From: Paraburkholderia saeva
GTDB lineage: Bacteria > Pseudomonadota > Gammaproteobacteria > Burkholderiales > Burkholderiaceae
Direction of reading: 5' to 3'
Assembly (NCBI RefSeq): GCF_907164555.1
Contig: NZ_CAJQZC010000003.1
Location: forward strand, 1 to 64,000
Length of the DNA: 64,000 nucleotides
Shown here: positions 53,727 through 64,000 of the stretch, piece by piece
Numbering within the stretch: position 1 is the stretch's first letter
Layout of the letters: every line of letters starts with the position of its first letter
Notes under the pieces: generated by a model
What the model was told of the DNA's origin: nothing
Databases searched by the model: none
Seen by the model: the letters and a program-made list of their open reading frames with translations, nothing else
Translations under genes and position numbers: made by a program

Positions 53727-54410
53727 ATGCCCGGCAACATCGAACTTGTCTCGCGGCTCGTGTTCGCCGCCGCACTTGGCAGCGTGATCGGATTCGAGCG
53801 AGAACGCCTTTCGTGGGCAGCTGGATTGCGCACGCACATGCTGGTCTGCGTCGGCTCCGCGCTCATCATGATCGTTTCGGCGTTCGGCTTTGCCGATGTG
53901 CTTGGCGGCGATCACATTGTGCTCGACCCATCGCGGATGGCCGCGCAGGTGGTCTCGGGCATCGGCTTTCTCGGCGCGGGCTCGATCCTGCTGCGCGGCG
54001 AGATCGTGCGCGGCCTGACAACGGCTGCGAGCCTGTGGTCGGTCGCGGCGATCGGCCTTGCGGTGGGCGGCGGCCTGTACACGGCCGCGATTGCCGCGAC
54101 GCTCATCATCCTGGTGATCCTGGCAGGCATCAAGCCGATCGAGCGGCGCTTCATCACAGTCAAACAGCGGCGCCAGATCACGATGCTGGTCGAACGCGGC
54201 ACATTGACATTCCATTCGCTGCACGATGCGCTCGGCGCAGCCAGCCCGCGCGTGAAACAGTTCGTCATGCAACAGAGCGACGACGCCCCCGAGCTGGACG
54301 ACATCACGATCACGCTGCATCGCGTGTCGGCTACGGAATATGCGGCCATCTGCAGCCAGCTTCGCGCGTTGCCGGGCGTGAAGGAGTTTCGTGAGGAGGC
54401 TTCGTCATAG
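53727..54410 (+). CDS. MgtC/SapB family protein
   Basis: A 227-residue protein. An MgtC N-terminal membrane domain has four to five helices (LVSRLVFAAALGSVIGFERE, GLRTHMLVCVGSALIMIVSAFG, VVSGIGFLGAGSILLRGEIVRGLTTAASLWSVAAIGLAVGGG). A soluble C-terminal part follows (about 150-227) with ACT-like features. MgtC in Salmonella acts in Mg2+ starvation and virulence; other homologues have unclear function. GGAGGAGCC precedes the ATG at 53727. Confidence 0.9.
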   Translation: MPGNIELVSRLVFAAALGSVIGFERERLSWAAGLRTHMLVCVGSALIMIVSAFGFADVLGGDHIVLDPSRMAAQVVSGIGFLGAGSILLRGEIVRGLTTAASLWSVAAIGLAVGGGLYTAAIAATLIILVILAGIKPIERRFITVKQRRQITMLVERGTLTFHSLHDALGAASPRVKQFVMQQSDDAPELDDITITLHRVSATEYAAICSQLRALPGVKEFREEASS

Positions 54411-54576
54411 CGGGTGCATTGTTGCGGGGCGAACTTCGACGTTTTCCCCGCGATGGGCCAATCCGGGCGTGTGGGCGTGCGACAATGCGGTCTCGAAAAA
54501 CGAAGATGGCATTTTGCAGCGGCGACCCGCGGCCGGCGCGTGCCGGCTGACGACCAGAACGACCGCTCCTTTCCTC

Positions 54577-56055
54577 ATGGCAGATTCCGCAGATTTGGCA
54601 GCATCCCCGAATTCCCGTGCACCTCGCGCCCGTTCCGCAAAGCGGCGCGAGACGACAGTCTCCACTGAAACCGAAAACAAGCTGGCCCGCGCCGCGCGCT
54701 CCGCGCAGCGGCTCGCGCAGCTCTCCGACGTCCCGCGCGACGACAGCACGTTCGACCTGTTCCCCGACGATCCGACGCGAGCCACGCTCGAAGCCATGAC
54801 GATCGACATACGGCAGGGCACGCTCACGGGCTTCGAGCTGCCCGCCGAAGTGCTGGCAGCCGTCGGTATTACGGACGACGGCGACGCGTTGGCCGGCGAG
54901 TCGAAGCTGGCGCGTCGTGTGACGCGCGCGGCGAAGGTCGATGAGGCCGCGTCGCTGTCGAGGCAGGCCAGCGTGCTGGATGAACGCATCGAGCCGTCGG
55001 TGACCGATACGGCTGGAGTAGAAACCACGCTGCAGGCGCGCGCGCCGGGCGCCGCGGTGGAAAGCGTTCACGATGCCGGATTGAATGTGACCGCGACGGC
55101 GGTGGCCGGGGTCGCGCAAATGGATATGGCCGCAGCTACCGCAACGAGCGCGGACCCGGTTGCAGAAAGCCAGGCCGATGTAGCTACCGAAGTTGCAAAC
55201 CCGGCGCGTAACGCATCGGCAAAGCGGACGGCCGTCAGCGCGGAGACCTCAGCGAAACCGGCCGCCGCCGCGTCGGTGGCCTCCGGTCAGCGGGCTCCGC
55301 GCGCGGTCTCGCCAGTCATTCCGGCTGCACCTTCGGCTTCGTCTGCGGGGCTGCGCCAGGCTGCGACGGCCCGCACGAATGAAGCGGCACCGTCGAGCCA
55401 GCTGGCCACAGCGTCGCCGCGCTTCGCGTCGACGTTCGCGAAGGCGGCGAGCGCTGCAGGCGAAGGCTCGCCCGCCGGCGATGCTGCTTCAACGACGTTG
55501 GCCAACGCGCCGCGCGCCTCGTCGTCCGGAGCGCAGGCGCAGTCGACGCAACCGGGCGCCGCGTCGCGGACGTTTGGCATGTCTCAGACTTCGACCGCGA
55601 CGAACTCCGCCGCGCCTGAGCTCGACCGCGCGCGGGCGACGGCCTTCGCGGACACCGTCGATGCGCTTTACGGCGTGATCGCCGATCAACGCCGCGCCGC
55701 GACCGACCATTCGCGCCGGATGAAATGGATGCTCTCGATCGTGGTCGCCGCGCTGCTTGTGACGGTCGCAATCGGTATCACTCAGACGATGCTTCTGATG
55801 CGTCTAACGCATGATTCGACCACTCAGCAGCAGCGCATCGAACAGATGATGCTGAATCAGCAGGCAACGCTCTCGACGCTGCTCGATACGGATTCGGCAA
55901 CTGTCAGCGCGCCGGCAATCGTGCCGGTGACGCCTGCCGCGCCAGCAGCACCCGAGGCCGACGCCGCCCCACGGCCCGCCGCGCCCCCAGCCTCGCCGAA
56001 GCACACGGCCCGAACCCCGCACGCTCACAAGGCGAAAACGCCCGCGACGCACTGA
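54577..56055 (+). CDS. low-complexity single-pass membrane protein
   Basis: A 492-residue protein. An Ala/Ser/Arg-rich, disordered N-terminal region makes up about three quarters (only short ordered patches such as RDDSTFDLFPDDPTRATLEAMT). One membrane helix (about 388-410: MKWMLSIVVAALLVTVAIGITQTMLLM) follows. A short coiled-coil and a Pro/Ala/His-rich C-terminal tail (ending APPASPKHTARTPHAH) complete it. No domain is recognised. The topology suggests a long cytosolic region and a short periplasmic tail. The ATG at 54577 gives a protein-like start. Repeated Ala/Ser character suggests fast-evolving sequence. Confidence 0.7.
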   Translation: MADSADLAASPNSRAPRARSAKRRETTVSTETENKLARAARSAQRLAQLSDVPRDDSTFDLFPDDPTRATLEAMTIDIRQGTLTGFELPAEVLAAVGITDDGDALAGESKLARRVTRAAKVDEAASLSRQASVLDERIEPSVTDTAGVETTLQARAPGAAVESVHDAGLNVTATAVAGVAQMDMAAATATSADPVAESQADVATEVANPARNASAKRTAVSAETSAKPAAAASVASGQRAPRAVSPVIPAAPSASSAGLRQAATARTNEAAPSSQLATASPRFASTFAKAASAAGEGSPAGDAASTTLANAPRASSSGAQAQSTQPGAASRTFGMSQTSTATNSAAPELDRARATAFADTVDALYGVIADQRRAATDHSRRMKWMLSIVVAALLVTVAIGITQTMLLMRLTHDSTTQQQRIEQMMLNQQATLSTLLDTDSATVSAPAIVPVTPAAPAAPEADAAPRPAAPPASPKHTARTPHAHKAKTPATH

Positions 56056-56157
56056 TCCGGCCCCGCTGTTGTTGTAATGATGCAACGCACCAAACCCATG
56101 TGGGGCGGTTCGGCAAGGCGTCCGGCGAATAAAATGCTGCGTTGCACTAGATTTGAC

Positions 56158-56197
56158 TAAGGGATAACCCTATAATGCATCTTAAGGGAAAACCCTA
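56158..56197. promoter_or_regulatory. tandem palindromes upstream of a 52-residue gene
   Basis: Two near-identical palindromic units: TAAGGGATAACCCTA (56158-56172) and TAAGGGAAAACCCTA (56183-56197), 25 bases apart from start to start, each with AGGG-N4-CCCT. A TATAAT-like -10 (56171-56176) overlaps the end of the first unit. The second lies between this -10 and the ATG at 56223. The pattern fits repression by two bound dimers. Confidence 0.55.
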
Positions 56198-56222
56198 GCC
56201 AATCATTCAACCGGGAGTCGCC

Positions 56223-56381
56223 ATGAGCTTGATCCTTGCACTGCTTCAAAAGGTTAGCGACCTCTTTGCGTCGCCGTTCCTTCCGCTGGACACTGACTAT
56301 TCGCACGAAGCGCGTTATCGCGAAGCTGAACGCGTTCGCAAGTCGCAGCGCGTCGCAATTTTCGGCTTCCTGCGCGGCTGA
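56223..56381 (+). CDS. small protein, 52 residues
   Basis: Starts MSLILALLQKVSDLFASPFL, then PLDTDYSHEARYREAERVRK and SQRVAIFGFLRG. The N-terminus is an amphipathic or weakly hydrophobic helix; the rest is charged. GGGAG lies 8 bases before the ATG, tandem palindromes and a TATAAT-like box are upstream, and a strong terminator follows 40 bases later, so the unit looks like a real monocistronic gene. Family not recognised. Confidence 0.6.
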   Translation: MSLILALLQKVSDLFASPFLPLDTDYSHEARYREAERVRKSQRVAIFGFLRG

Positions 56382-56420
56382 CCAGCCAGCGCGGCGCGCG
56401 GTGTGTCCGCGCCAAGATTC

Positions 56421-56458
56421 AAAAGCCCGATGTGGACATTCCGCATCGGGCTTTTTTC
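56421..56458 (+). terminator. terminator of the 52-residue gene
   Basis: AAAAGCCCGATG (56421-56432) pairs with CATCGGGCTTTT (56444-56455) and is followed by a run of T (TTTTTTC). This is a canonical intrinsic terminator 40 bases after the small gene's stop codon. Confidence 0.85.
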
Positions 56459-56827
56459 TTGCCATCAACGCCTTGCATCCGATATCCGGATGATCCGCTT
56501 CAGGTCGCGCTAACCTTTTGATTTGCTTTCGTTTTCCATTCTTTTCGTAATATCCGTGTCGTCGCAATATTTCTTAAAGCCAACGAATGTAACGACGATT
56601 CACGGGGCCACCCGGCGGCTCCGGACTGAGGTTCGGCGTAAGTCTTGATCCTGATGAAAGTTTTCGCCGCCGGACGCTGACCCAAGGCTACAAAACGCTG
56701 AAACGCACGCTTACAAGTGCTCACGGTTGTATGCGGTTCGGATCGCTAAAGTGGGTCTCAAGCGCACCACGACAGCTGGATATTTCGAAGCCGGCGCGTG
56801 GTGTGATCTAAAAAAGGGAGATCCTCC
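56459..56827. other. intergenic region without recognisable gene
   Basis: About 369 bases between the terminator and the His-rich protein gene. I saw no convincing gene or repeat; the end nearest 56828 should hold the promoter of that gene. Confidence 0.45.
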
Positions 56828-57130
56828 ATGAATACCGTGAATCGTAAGACCCGCACTGTCCTCGCCACGCTGCTTGCTGGTGGCGCCCTGCTCACCGCAG
56901 GTTCTGCTTTCGCACAGCACGACCCGATGATGATGCGCGATGCGCCGCCTGCAGCCGCGTATGGCCAGCCACACATGATGCCGGTTGGCGTCAGCATCAG
57001 CGTCGGCTGGCATGGCGACCGTTATTACGATGGTCACCGCTACTGGGAACACGACGAGTGGATGCGCCATCATCCGCACGACTACGATCCGCACCATCAC
57101 GACGACCATCATCACCCCGAGCACTATTGA
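56828..57130 (+). CDS. periplasmic His-rich protein, possibly metal-binding
   Basis: A 100-residue protein. A signal peptide (KTRTVLATLLAGGALLTAGSAFAQ) should be cleaved after AQ or FAQH. The mature part has YRYW-type motifs (GWHGDRYYDGHRYWEHDEWMRH) and ends with runs of His and Asp (HDYDPHHHDDHHHPEHY). The His-rich tail could bind Ni, Zn or Cu in the periplasm. GGGAGATCC precedes the ATG. No operon partner; an uncertain longer antisense frame on the minus strand was rejected. Confidence 0.78.
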   Translation: MNTVNRKTRTVLATLLAGGALLTAGSAFAQHDPMMMRDAPPAAAYGQPHMMPVGVSISVGWHGDRYYDGHRYWEHDEWMRHHPHDYDPHHHDDHHHPEHY

Positions 57131-57309
57131 TTCCCTATTGATTCCGATAGCGCTGGACGTGTGAACCGCATGACGCCCGCCGCGGCGTCATGCAAACGGA
57201 GGCCGGCTCTCCCTGACGGGACGCCGGCCTCCGTGCATCCAGGCGAGCACCGCGACCACGCCCGCTGCGCTATCCTTGAACGCTTTCATCGATGTTGCAG
57301 GAGAATGGC

Positions 57310-58230
57310 TTGAACAACGATAAGGCAGTGGTGGGCGTGGTGGGCACGGGTTTGATGGGCGTCGGCATCGCGACGCAAGCGGCGTTGCACGGATACAGGA
57401 CAATCGTCCACGACGTCGATGCAGCGCGTCTCGCGAGCGTCGGTCCCAAGGCCGAGGCCGTGCTTGACGAACTGATCGACGCCGGCCGCATCGACAGCGC
57501 GGCCAAAACGGCGGCACTCACCCGCGTCGAAACGCACGCCACGCTCGACGTCATGGCGTCGGCGCAGTTCATCATCGAAGCGATTCCCGAGGTGCTGGCG
57601 CTCAAGCATCGTCTGTACGAAGCGCTCGACGCGCTGCTTGCCCCCGACACCATTCTTGCCAGCAACACGAGCGGCTTTCCGCCGGATGTGCTGACCACGC
57701 CGGTACGCGCGAAAGAGCGCTTCGTGATCGCGCACTTCTGGAACCCGCCGCACATGATTCCGCTCGTCGAAGTGGTGCCTGGCAGTGAGACCACGCCCGA
57801 CGTGCTGGCGCGAACCGTTGCGCTGATGTCGGCGATCGGCATGGAGCCGGTGGAGCTGCAGAAGGCGATTCCAGGCTTTGTCGGTAACCGGCTCCAGTTC
57901 GCCGTGCTGCGCGAGGCGCTCAACATCGTGCGCTCGGGCGCCGCCACGCCGGATGAAGTCGACCGCGTAATGAAGGCGTCGCTGGGGCGCCGGTGGGGCA
58001 TCGTCGGTCCGTTCGAAGGCGCGGATATGGGCGGCCTCGATACGTTCGTCGATATCGCGTCGCATCTGATGCCCGAGCTCGCGAAAGACGAAGACGTGAT
58101 CGACCTGCTGCGCGCGCAGGTGAACGCGGGGCGCGTCGGCGTGCGCAGCGGCACCGGGTTTTACGACTGGGACGAAGCGCACGTGGCACGCGTGAAGGAA
58201 GGCCGCAAGCGCCTGATCAGCCGCGGTTGA
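57310..58230 (+). CDS. 3-hydroxyacyl-CoA/L-carnitine dehydrogenase family protein
   Basis: About 306 residues. An N-terminal NAD-binding domain (VVGVVGTGLMGVGIATQAALHGY) and the conserved segments IIEAIPEVLALKHRLYEALD, ILASNTSGFPPDVL, FVIAHFWNPPHMIPLVEVV and GFVGNRLQFAVLREALNIV are followed by a dimerisation domain. It resembles carnitine dehydrogenase and 3-hydroxybutyryl-CoA dehydrogenase. TTG at 57310 follows AGGAG by 6 bases; ATG 57292 is an alternative start. It is followed by a flavin reductase gene 43 bases later, possibly cotranscribed. Confidence 0.85.
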   Translation: MNNDKAVVGVVGTGLMGVGIATQAALHGYRTIVHDVDAARLASVGPKAEAVLDELIDAGRIDSAAKTAALTRVETHATLDVMASAQFIIEAIPEVLALKHRLYEALDALLAPDTILASNTSGFPPDVLTTPVRAKERFVIAHFWNPPHMIPLVEVVPGSETTPDVLARTVALMSAIGMEPVELQKAIPGFVGNRLQFAVLREALNIVRSGAATPDEVDRVMKASLGRRWGIVGPFEGADMGGLDTFVDIASHLMPELAKDEDVIDLLRAQVNAGRVGVRSGTGFYDWDEAHVARVKEGRKRLISRG

Positions 58231-58273
58231 GCGCAGCGAACGACGCCATTTCAAACCCCGGAGGCAGCCACGC

Positions 58274-58891
58274 ATGAATCCCGACGTTCATTTCTACGAT
58301 CCCGCCGAAGGTCACGGCCTGCGGCACGATCCATTCAAGGCGATCGTCGCGCCGCGTCTGATTGGCTGGATATCGACACGTTCGCCCGAAGGCCGCCTGA
58401 ACCTCGCGCCATACAGTTTCTTCGGTGCTTTTTCGACGTTTCCGTCGATCATCGGTTTCAGCAGCGAAGGCTACAAGGACAGCATCCGCAACATCGAGGC
58501 GACCGGCGAATTCGCGTGGAATCTCGCGACGCGGCCGCTCGCCGAGCAGATGAACCGGTCGTCCGCGCCGGTGGGTCCCGAGGTCGATGAGTTTGCGTTG
58601 TCAGGTCTGACGCCAGCGGCGGGGCGCAACATCGGAGTGCCGCATGTCGCGGAGGCGCCCGCGGCGCTCGAGTGCAGGCTGCTGCAGATCGTCCGGCTGC
58701 ATGCGCTCGACGGCACGCCGATGGACAACTATCTGGCGCTCGGTCAGGTCGTCGGCGTGCATATCCAGAAGGCGTTCCTGAAGGACGGCCTCTTCGACAC
58801 GCATGCGGCGCAGCCGATCATGCGCGCCGGTTATCGCGCCGACTACGCGGAGATCGGCGAGATGTTCCAGATGGTCCGGCCGACGGCGTAG
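58274..58891 (+). CDS. flavin reductase family protein
   Basis: A 205-residue DIM6/NTAB-type flavin-binding protein: PRLIGWISTRSPEGRLNLAPYSFFGAFSTFPSIIGFSSEG, then TGEFAWNLATRPLAEQMNRSSAPV and MDNYLALGQVVGVHIQKAFL. Such proteins bind FMN and reduce flavin or act as flavoproteins. AGGCAGCC precedes the ATG at 58274. It may be cotranscribed with the dehydrogenase gene upstream; the electron acceptor is unknown. Confidence 0.9.
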   Translation: MNPDVHFYDPAEGHGLRHDPFKAIVAPRLIGWISTRSPEGRLNLAPYSFFGAFSTFPSIIGFSSEGYKDSIRNIEATGEFAWNLATRPLAEQMNRSSAPVGPEVDEFALSGLTPAAGRNIGVPHVAEAPAALECRLLQIVRLHALDGTPMDNYLALGQVVGVHIQKAFLKDGLFDTHAAQPIMRAGYRADYAEIGEMFQMVRPTA

Positions 58892-58919
58892 TCCGCGCGG
58901 TCAGACGCGGCGTTGCACC

Positions 58920-60887
58920 TCAATGCCGTGCCGACGCTTCCAGCTTGAACACGCTCACCACCTGCGCGAGCCGCTCCGCCTGTTCGCGCAGGTCGGCAGC
59001 GGCGCGCTCGGCCACACCGACGATCGTCGCGTTCTGCTGCGTCGCCTCGCCGATCTGCGTGACGGCAAGATTCACCTGCTCGATGCCGCCCGACTGCTCG
59101 CTCGAAGCGACGGTAATCTCGCCCATGATCGCGCGCACGCGTTCCACATGTTCGACGATGCCGTTCATCGTCGTGCTGGCTTCTTCCGCGATCCTGTAGC
59201 CGGACTCGACGCGTGCCGTCGATTCGCCGATCAGCGCCTCGATTTCCTTGACCGCGGCCGCGCTGCGCTGCGCGAGCGCGCGCACTTCGGACGCGACCAC
59301 CGCGAAGCCCTTGCCGTGTTCGCCTGCGCGGGCGGCTTCGACTGCGGCGTTCAGCGCAAGAATGTTGGTCTGGAACGCGATGCCTTCGATGACTGACGTG
59401 ATGTCGGCGATTTTTTGCGACGAGCGGCTGATGTCGCCCATCGTCGACACGACGCGCTGGACCGCGCGGCCGCCGTTGAGCGCCGCGTCCGAAGCGCGCG
59501 TGACGAGCGTATTCGCCTGGGCGGCGTGCGCCGCGTTCTGCTGCACCGTCGATGTGATTTCTTCCATGCTCGCCGCGGTTTCTTCAAGGCTGCTCGCCTG
59601 CGTCGCGATGCGCGCTGCGATGTCGCCGCTGCCGGTGGCGATTTCCGCCGTGCCCTGTGTCATGTTCGCCGAGGCGCCGCGAACCTGCGTGACGATGCGC
59701 GCAAGTCCTTCGCCGATGCCGTCGATTGCGCTCAGCAGACGGCCAATCTCGTCGGTGCGGCCGTTTGCGACGCGCACGCTGAGGTCGCCCGAAGCGAGCC
59801 GTTCGGACGCCTTCGCCGCCTCGTCGAGCGGACGGCTCACCATCCGCCGCACGGCAACGAGGAAGATCGCCGCGAACGCCGCGACCAGCACGAAGCCGAC
59901 CACGAGGAAGCGGTTGCGGGTGGACGTGACTTCCGCTATCACCTCGTCGCGCGGCGCGACGCCGCCCACGAGCCACTGCCATTCCGGCACGCTGACAAAG
60001 GAAACGTACTTCTCGCGCGCGTGCGTTTCGCCGAGCGTCGAGTCCGTCGATGTGTACGTGATCTGCCCTTCCTTTGCGTCAAGCATCTGCCTGTAGGGCG
60101 CGTTGGCGTCGTCGGCGGCCTGGCCGGCGGCGGCCGGATGGACGATGAACTTGCCGCGATCCGGCCCGTTCGACGCGTTCAGCACGAAGTAATAACCGCT
60201 CTCGTCGATCTTCAGCTGACGGATGCCGTCTTCGATCGACCTGATCTGCGGACCGACGTCGACGCCGACGAACAGCGCGCCGATCACGCGGCCGCTGGCG
60301 TCGGTGACGGGCCGGTACTGCGTGATGAAACGTTTGCCAAAAAGCGCGGCAAGACCGGTGTAGGTCTTGCCGGCGAGCACCAGCGAGTACGCCGGACCCT
60401 TGCGGTCGAGCAGCGTACCGATCGCGCGCGAGCCGTCCTGTTTTTTCAGCGAGGTCGTCACGCGCACGAAGTCGTCGCCAGTGCGCGCGAACACGGTCGC
60501 GATGGCGCCGCTGCGCGCCAGAAACTGGTCGGGAATCGAAAAATCGAGGTTGAGGGCCTTGTCGCCGGCTTTCATGGTCGGTGTGGCGACGCCGTCGATG
60601 TCCACCTTCTGCGTTTCGTCGACCGAGTAGTCAGCCGGCAGAAAACTGGCGAAGAGGTTCATCGAGCGGCCGACCTCGGCGCTGAGGCTGCTGTCGAAGA
60701 GCGCGATCATCGCGGCGATCGAACGGTCTTTTTCGCCGATCCGGGCGACCACCTGCTCGGTGACCTGTTCGCCGGCCGAGCGGGTGACCGCCCACGTGAA
60801 CGCCGCGAAGATGAGTGCGACGAGCGCGCACGAGAGCATGGCAAGTCTGGCGCCGACGCTCGCGCGGCGCAGAGAGAGAAGATCCAT
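58920..60887 (-). CDS. methyl-accepting chemotaxis protein with Cache-type sensor
   Basis: A 655-residue chemoreceptor. An N-terminal membrane helix (about 11-31) is followed by a large periplasmic sensor (about 35-330) of the Cache 3/double-Cache type, and a second helix at about 333-352. HAMP follows, and a signalling domain with [43 protein letters not shown]. The receptor ends in a short helix without a CheR-binding pentapeptide. Cache sensors bind small organic ligands directly; this one is unknown. Confidence 0.93.
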   Translation of the reverse strand: MDLLSLRRASVGARLAMLSCALVALIFAAFTWAVTRSAGEQVTEQVVARIGEKDRSIAAMIALFDSSLSAEVGRSMNLFASFLPADYSVDETQKVDIDGVATPTMKAGDKALNLDFSIPDQFLARSGAIATVFARTGDDFVRVTTSLKKQDGSRAIGTLLDRKGPAYSLVLAGKTYTGLAALFGKRFITQYRPVTDASGRVIGALFVGVDVGPQIRSIEDGIRQLKIDESGYYFVLNASNGPDRGKFIVHPAAAGQAADDANAPYRQMLDAKEGQITYTSTDSTLGETHAREKYVSFVSVPEWQWLVGGVAPRDEVIAEVTSTRNRFLVVGFVLVAAFAAIFLVAVRRMVSRPLDEAAKASERLASGDLSVRVANGRTDEIGRLLSAIDGIGEGLARIVTQVRGASANMTQGTAEIATGSGDIAARIATQASSLEETAASMEEITSTVQQNAAHAAQANTLVTRASDAALNGGRAVQRVVSTMGDISRSSQKIADITSVIEGIAFQTNILALNAAVEAARAGEHGKGFAVVASEVRALAQRSAAAVKEIEALIGESTARVESGYRIAEEASTTMNGIVEHVERVRAIMGEITVASSEQSGGIEQVNLAVTQIGEATQQNATIVGVAERAAADLREQAERLAQVVSVFKLEASARH

Positions 60888-61024
60888 GGTTTGCTGGCGT
60901 TAGGAGGACAAGGTACCGTCAGAAAAGACGCGCTCGACGGCATTAGGGTTATCCCGGTATATCGGCCATGAACCGGAATCCTTTAACTAGCTGTAAGAAT
61001 TCCGGTTTATTGCCCGCCATCTCT

Positions 61025-63487
<2,463 letters not shown>

Positions 63488-63652
63488 GGTTCACTCAGGG
63501 TCCGATGGGCGCGAAATCGCTGCCCGATAAACCCAGTTTCGACGTTCCCATGATGGGAAGGTCAAGGACAGATTGCGCGTATCCTGCCACACCCATGCAA
63601 AGCCCGCTGCGAGGCGCCCCGGCGCCCGATCCGGTGGTTCCGTCAAGGCAGA

Positions 63653-64000
63653 TCAGAGTGCGGGCGGCGCCTTCAGCATGGCTTCGGCCACGTCCTGTCG
63701 TGCGTCGCTGCCGTGGGCGCGCAGCGCTTCGGCGGCGCCCACGCGATCGGCGGAATCCTTGTTCTGGCCCAGTTTCCACTTGCCGGTGAGCTTCGTGACC
63801 TCGATTTCGATGCCGACAATCGCGCCGACCATCTGCGCGATGAAATCCGGCGGCGCGTCGCCCATTTTCCACGGCTTCGTCTCGCCGGCTTCCATCTTGC
63901 GCGTGAGTCTCGCAACGAGGCCACGCACGAAGGTTTCATCGTCATGGACAATGATCCGGCCGTGCGCGTGCACCACCATATAGTTCCACGTCGGCACCTG
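63653..64000 (-). CDS. FMN-binding PaiB-family protein (partial)
   Basis: The reading frame continues past the window's end; only the C-terminal ~115 residues are visible. They begin QVPTWNYMVVHAHGRI, matching VPTWNY(V/M)xVHxxG of PaiB-type FMN-binding regulators, and continue HDDETFVRGLVARLTRKME, FIAQMVGAIVGIEIEVTKLTGKWKLGQNK. PaiB proteins resemble flavin-binding split barrels; several are annotated as negative transcriptional regulators without proof. The true start is outside the window. Confidence 0.85.
   Translation of the reverse strand, partial: QVPTWNYMVVHAHGRIIVHDDETFVRGLVARLTRKMEAGETKPWKMGDAPPDFIAQMVGAIVGIEIEVTKLTGKWKLGQNKDSADRVGAAEALRAHGSDARQDVAEAMLKAPPAL

Noticed and set aside
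56711..57124. Open frame antisense to the His-rich periplasmic protein
   Set aside because: The Val/Met-rich start is just the antisense of His/Asp codons; the plus-strand frame has a signal peptide and ribosome site.
59415..60971. 518-codon open frame antisense to the chemoreceptor
   Set aside because: Low-complexity Arg/Ala/Asp composition and full overlap with a clear chemoreceptor gene.

Overview
The window is a high-GC chromosomal segment whose gene content is typical of Burkholderiaceae, most likely Paraburkholderia, Caballeronia or a close relative. The pointers are two short H-NS-family proteins (one with a histone-H1-like tail), Burkholderia-style small hypothetical proteins, an alternative L-fucose-type sugar operon, a GntP permease paired with a sigma-54 activator, and chemoreceptors with Tsr-like signalling domains. 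The species call is inference from gene content. I saw no tRNA, rRNA or CRISPR array.

Layout. Positions 1-111 are the 3' end (domains V and VI) of a group II intron. 0.1-6.5 kb holds a glutathione transferase, a GYD protein, a pentapeptide-repeat protein, an isolated ATP-synthase c-subunit gene, two transglutaminase-like genes, a DUF302 protein and an RraA-like protein. 6.5-10.4 kb has a membrane glycosyltransferase, a cytochrome b561 and an exported MsrB/MsrA pair. 10.4-11.2 kb looks degenerate. 11.2-20.4 kb carries DnaJ-domain, CPBP, RDD, PRC-barrel, H-NS, CHAD and cold-shock genes. 20.4-23.7 kb is a GntP permease divergent from a sigma-54 activator; a near-consensus -24/-12 promoter and three similar upstream sites lie between them.

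24-31.7 kb contains a LuxR-type regulator, an EstB-like serine hydrolase, a second H-NS-family gene, a composite pseudogene made from fae, aldo-keto reductase and MFS fragments, and prfC. 32-39.8 kb has a LacI regulator divergent from a PhyH-type dioxygenase, a CaCA antiporter behind a yybP-ykoY (Mn2+) riboswitch, a Pat-like acetyltransferase with a shortened ATP-grasp region, and a ParD/ParE pair whose toxin has an unusual C-terminal extension.

40-50 kb is one coherent system: an IclR regulator divergent from a sugar ABC transporter and six enzyme genes (two-part UxaA-type dehydratase, aldose dehydrogenase, lactonase, short-chain dehydrogenase, FAH-family hydrolase). This matches the non-phosphorylated L-fucose/6-deoxysugar route to pyruvate and lactate. 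50-64 kb has a thioesterase, two chemoreceptors, an AGE-family epimerase, an MgtC-like protein, a low-complexity membrane protein, an unusual 52-residue protein under tandem palindromes, a His-rich periplasmic protein, a hydroxyacyl-CoA dehydrogenase, a flavin reductase, a copper P-type ATPase and a PaiB-like gene cut by the window edge.
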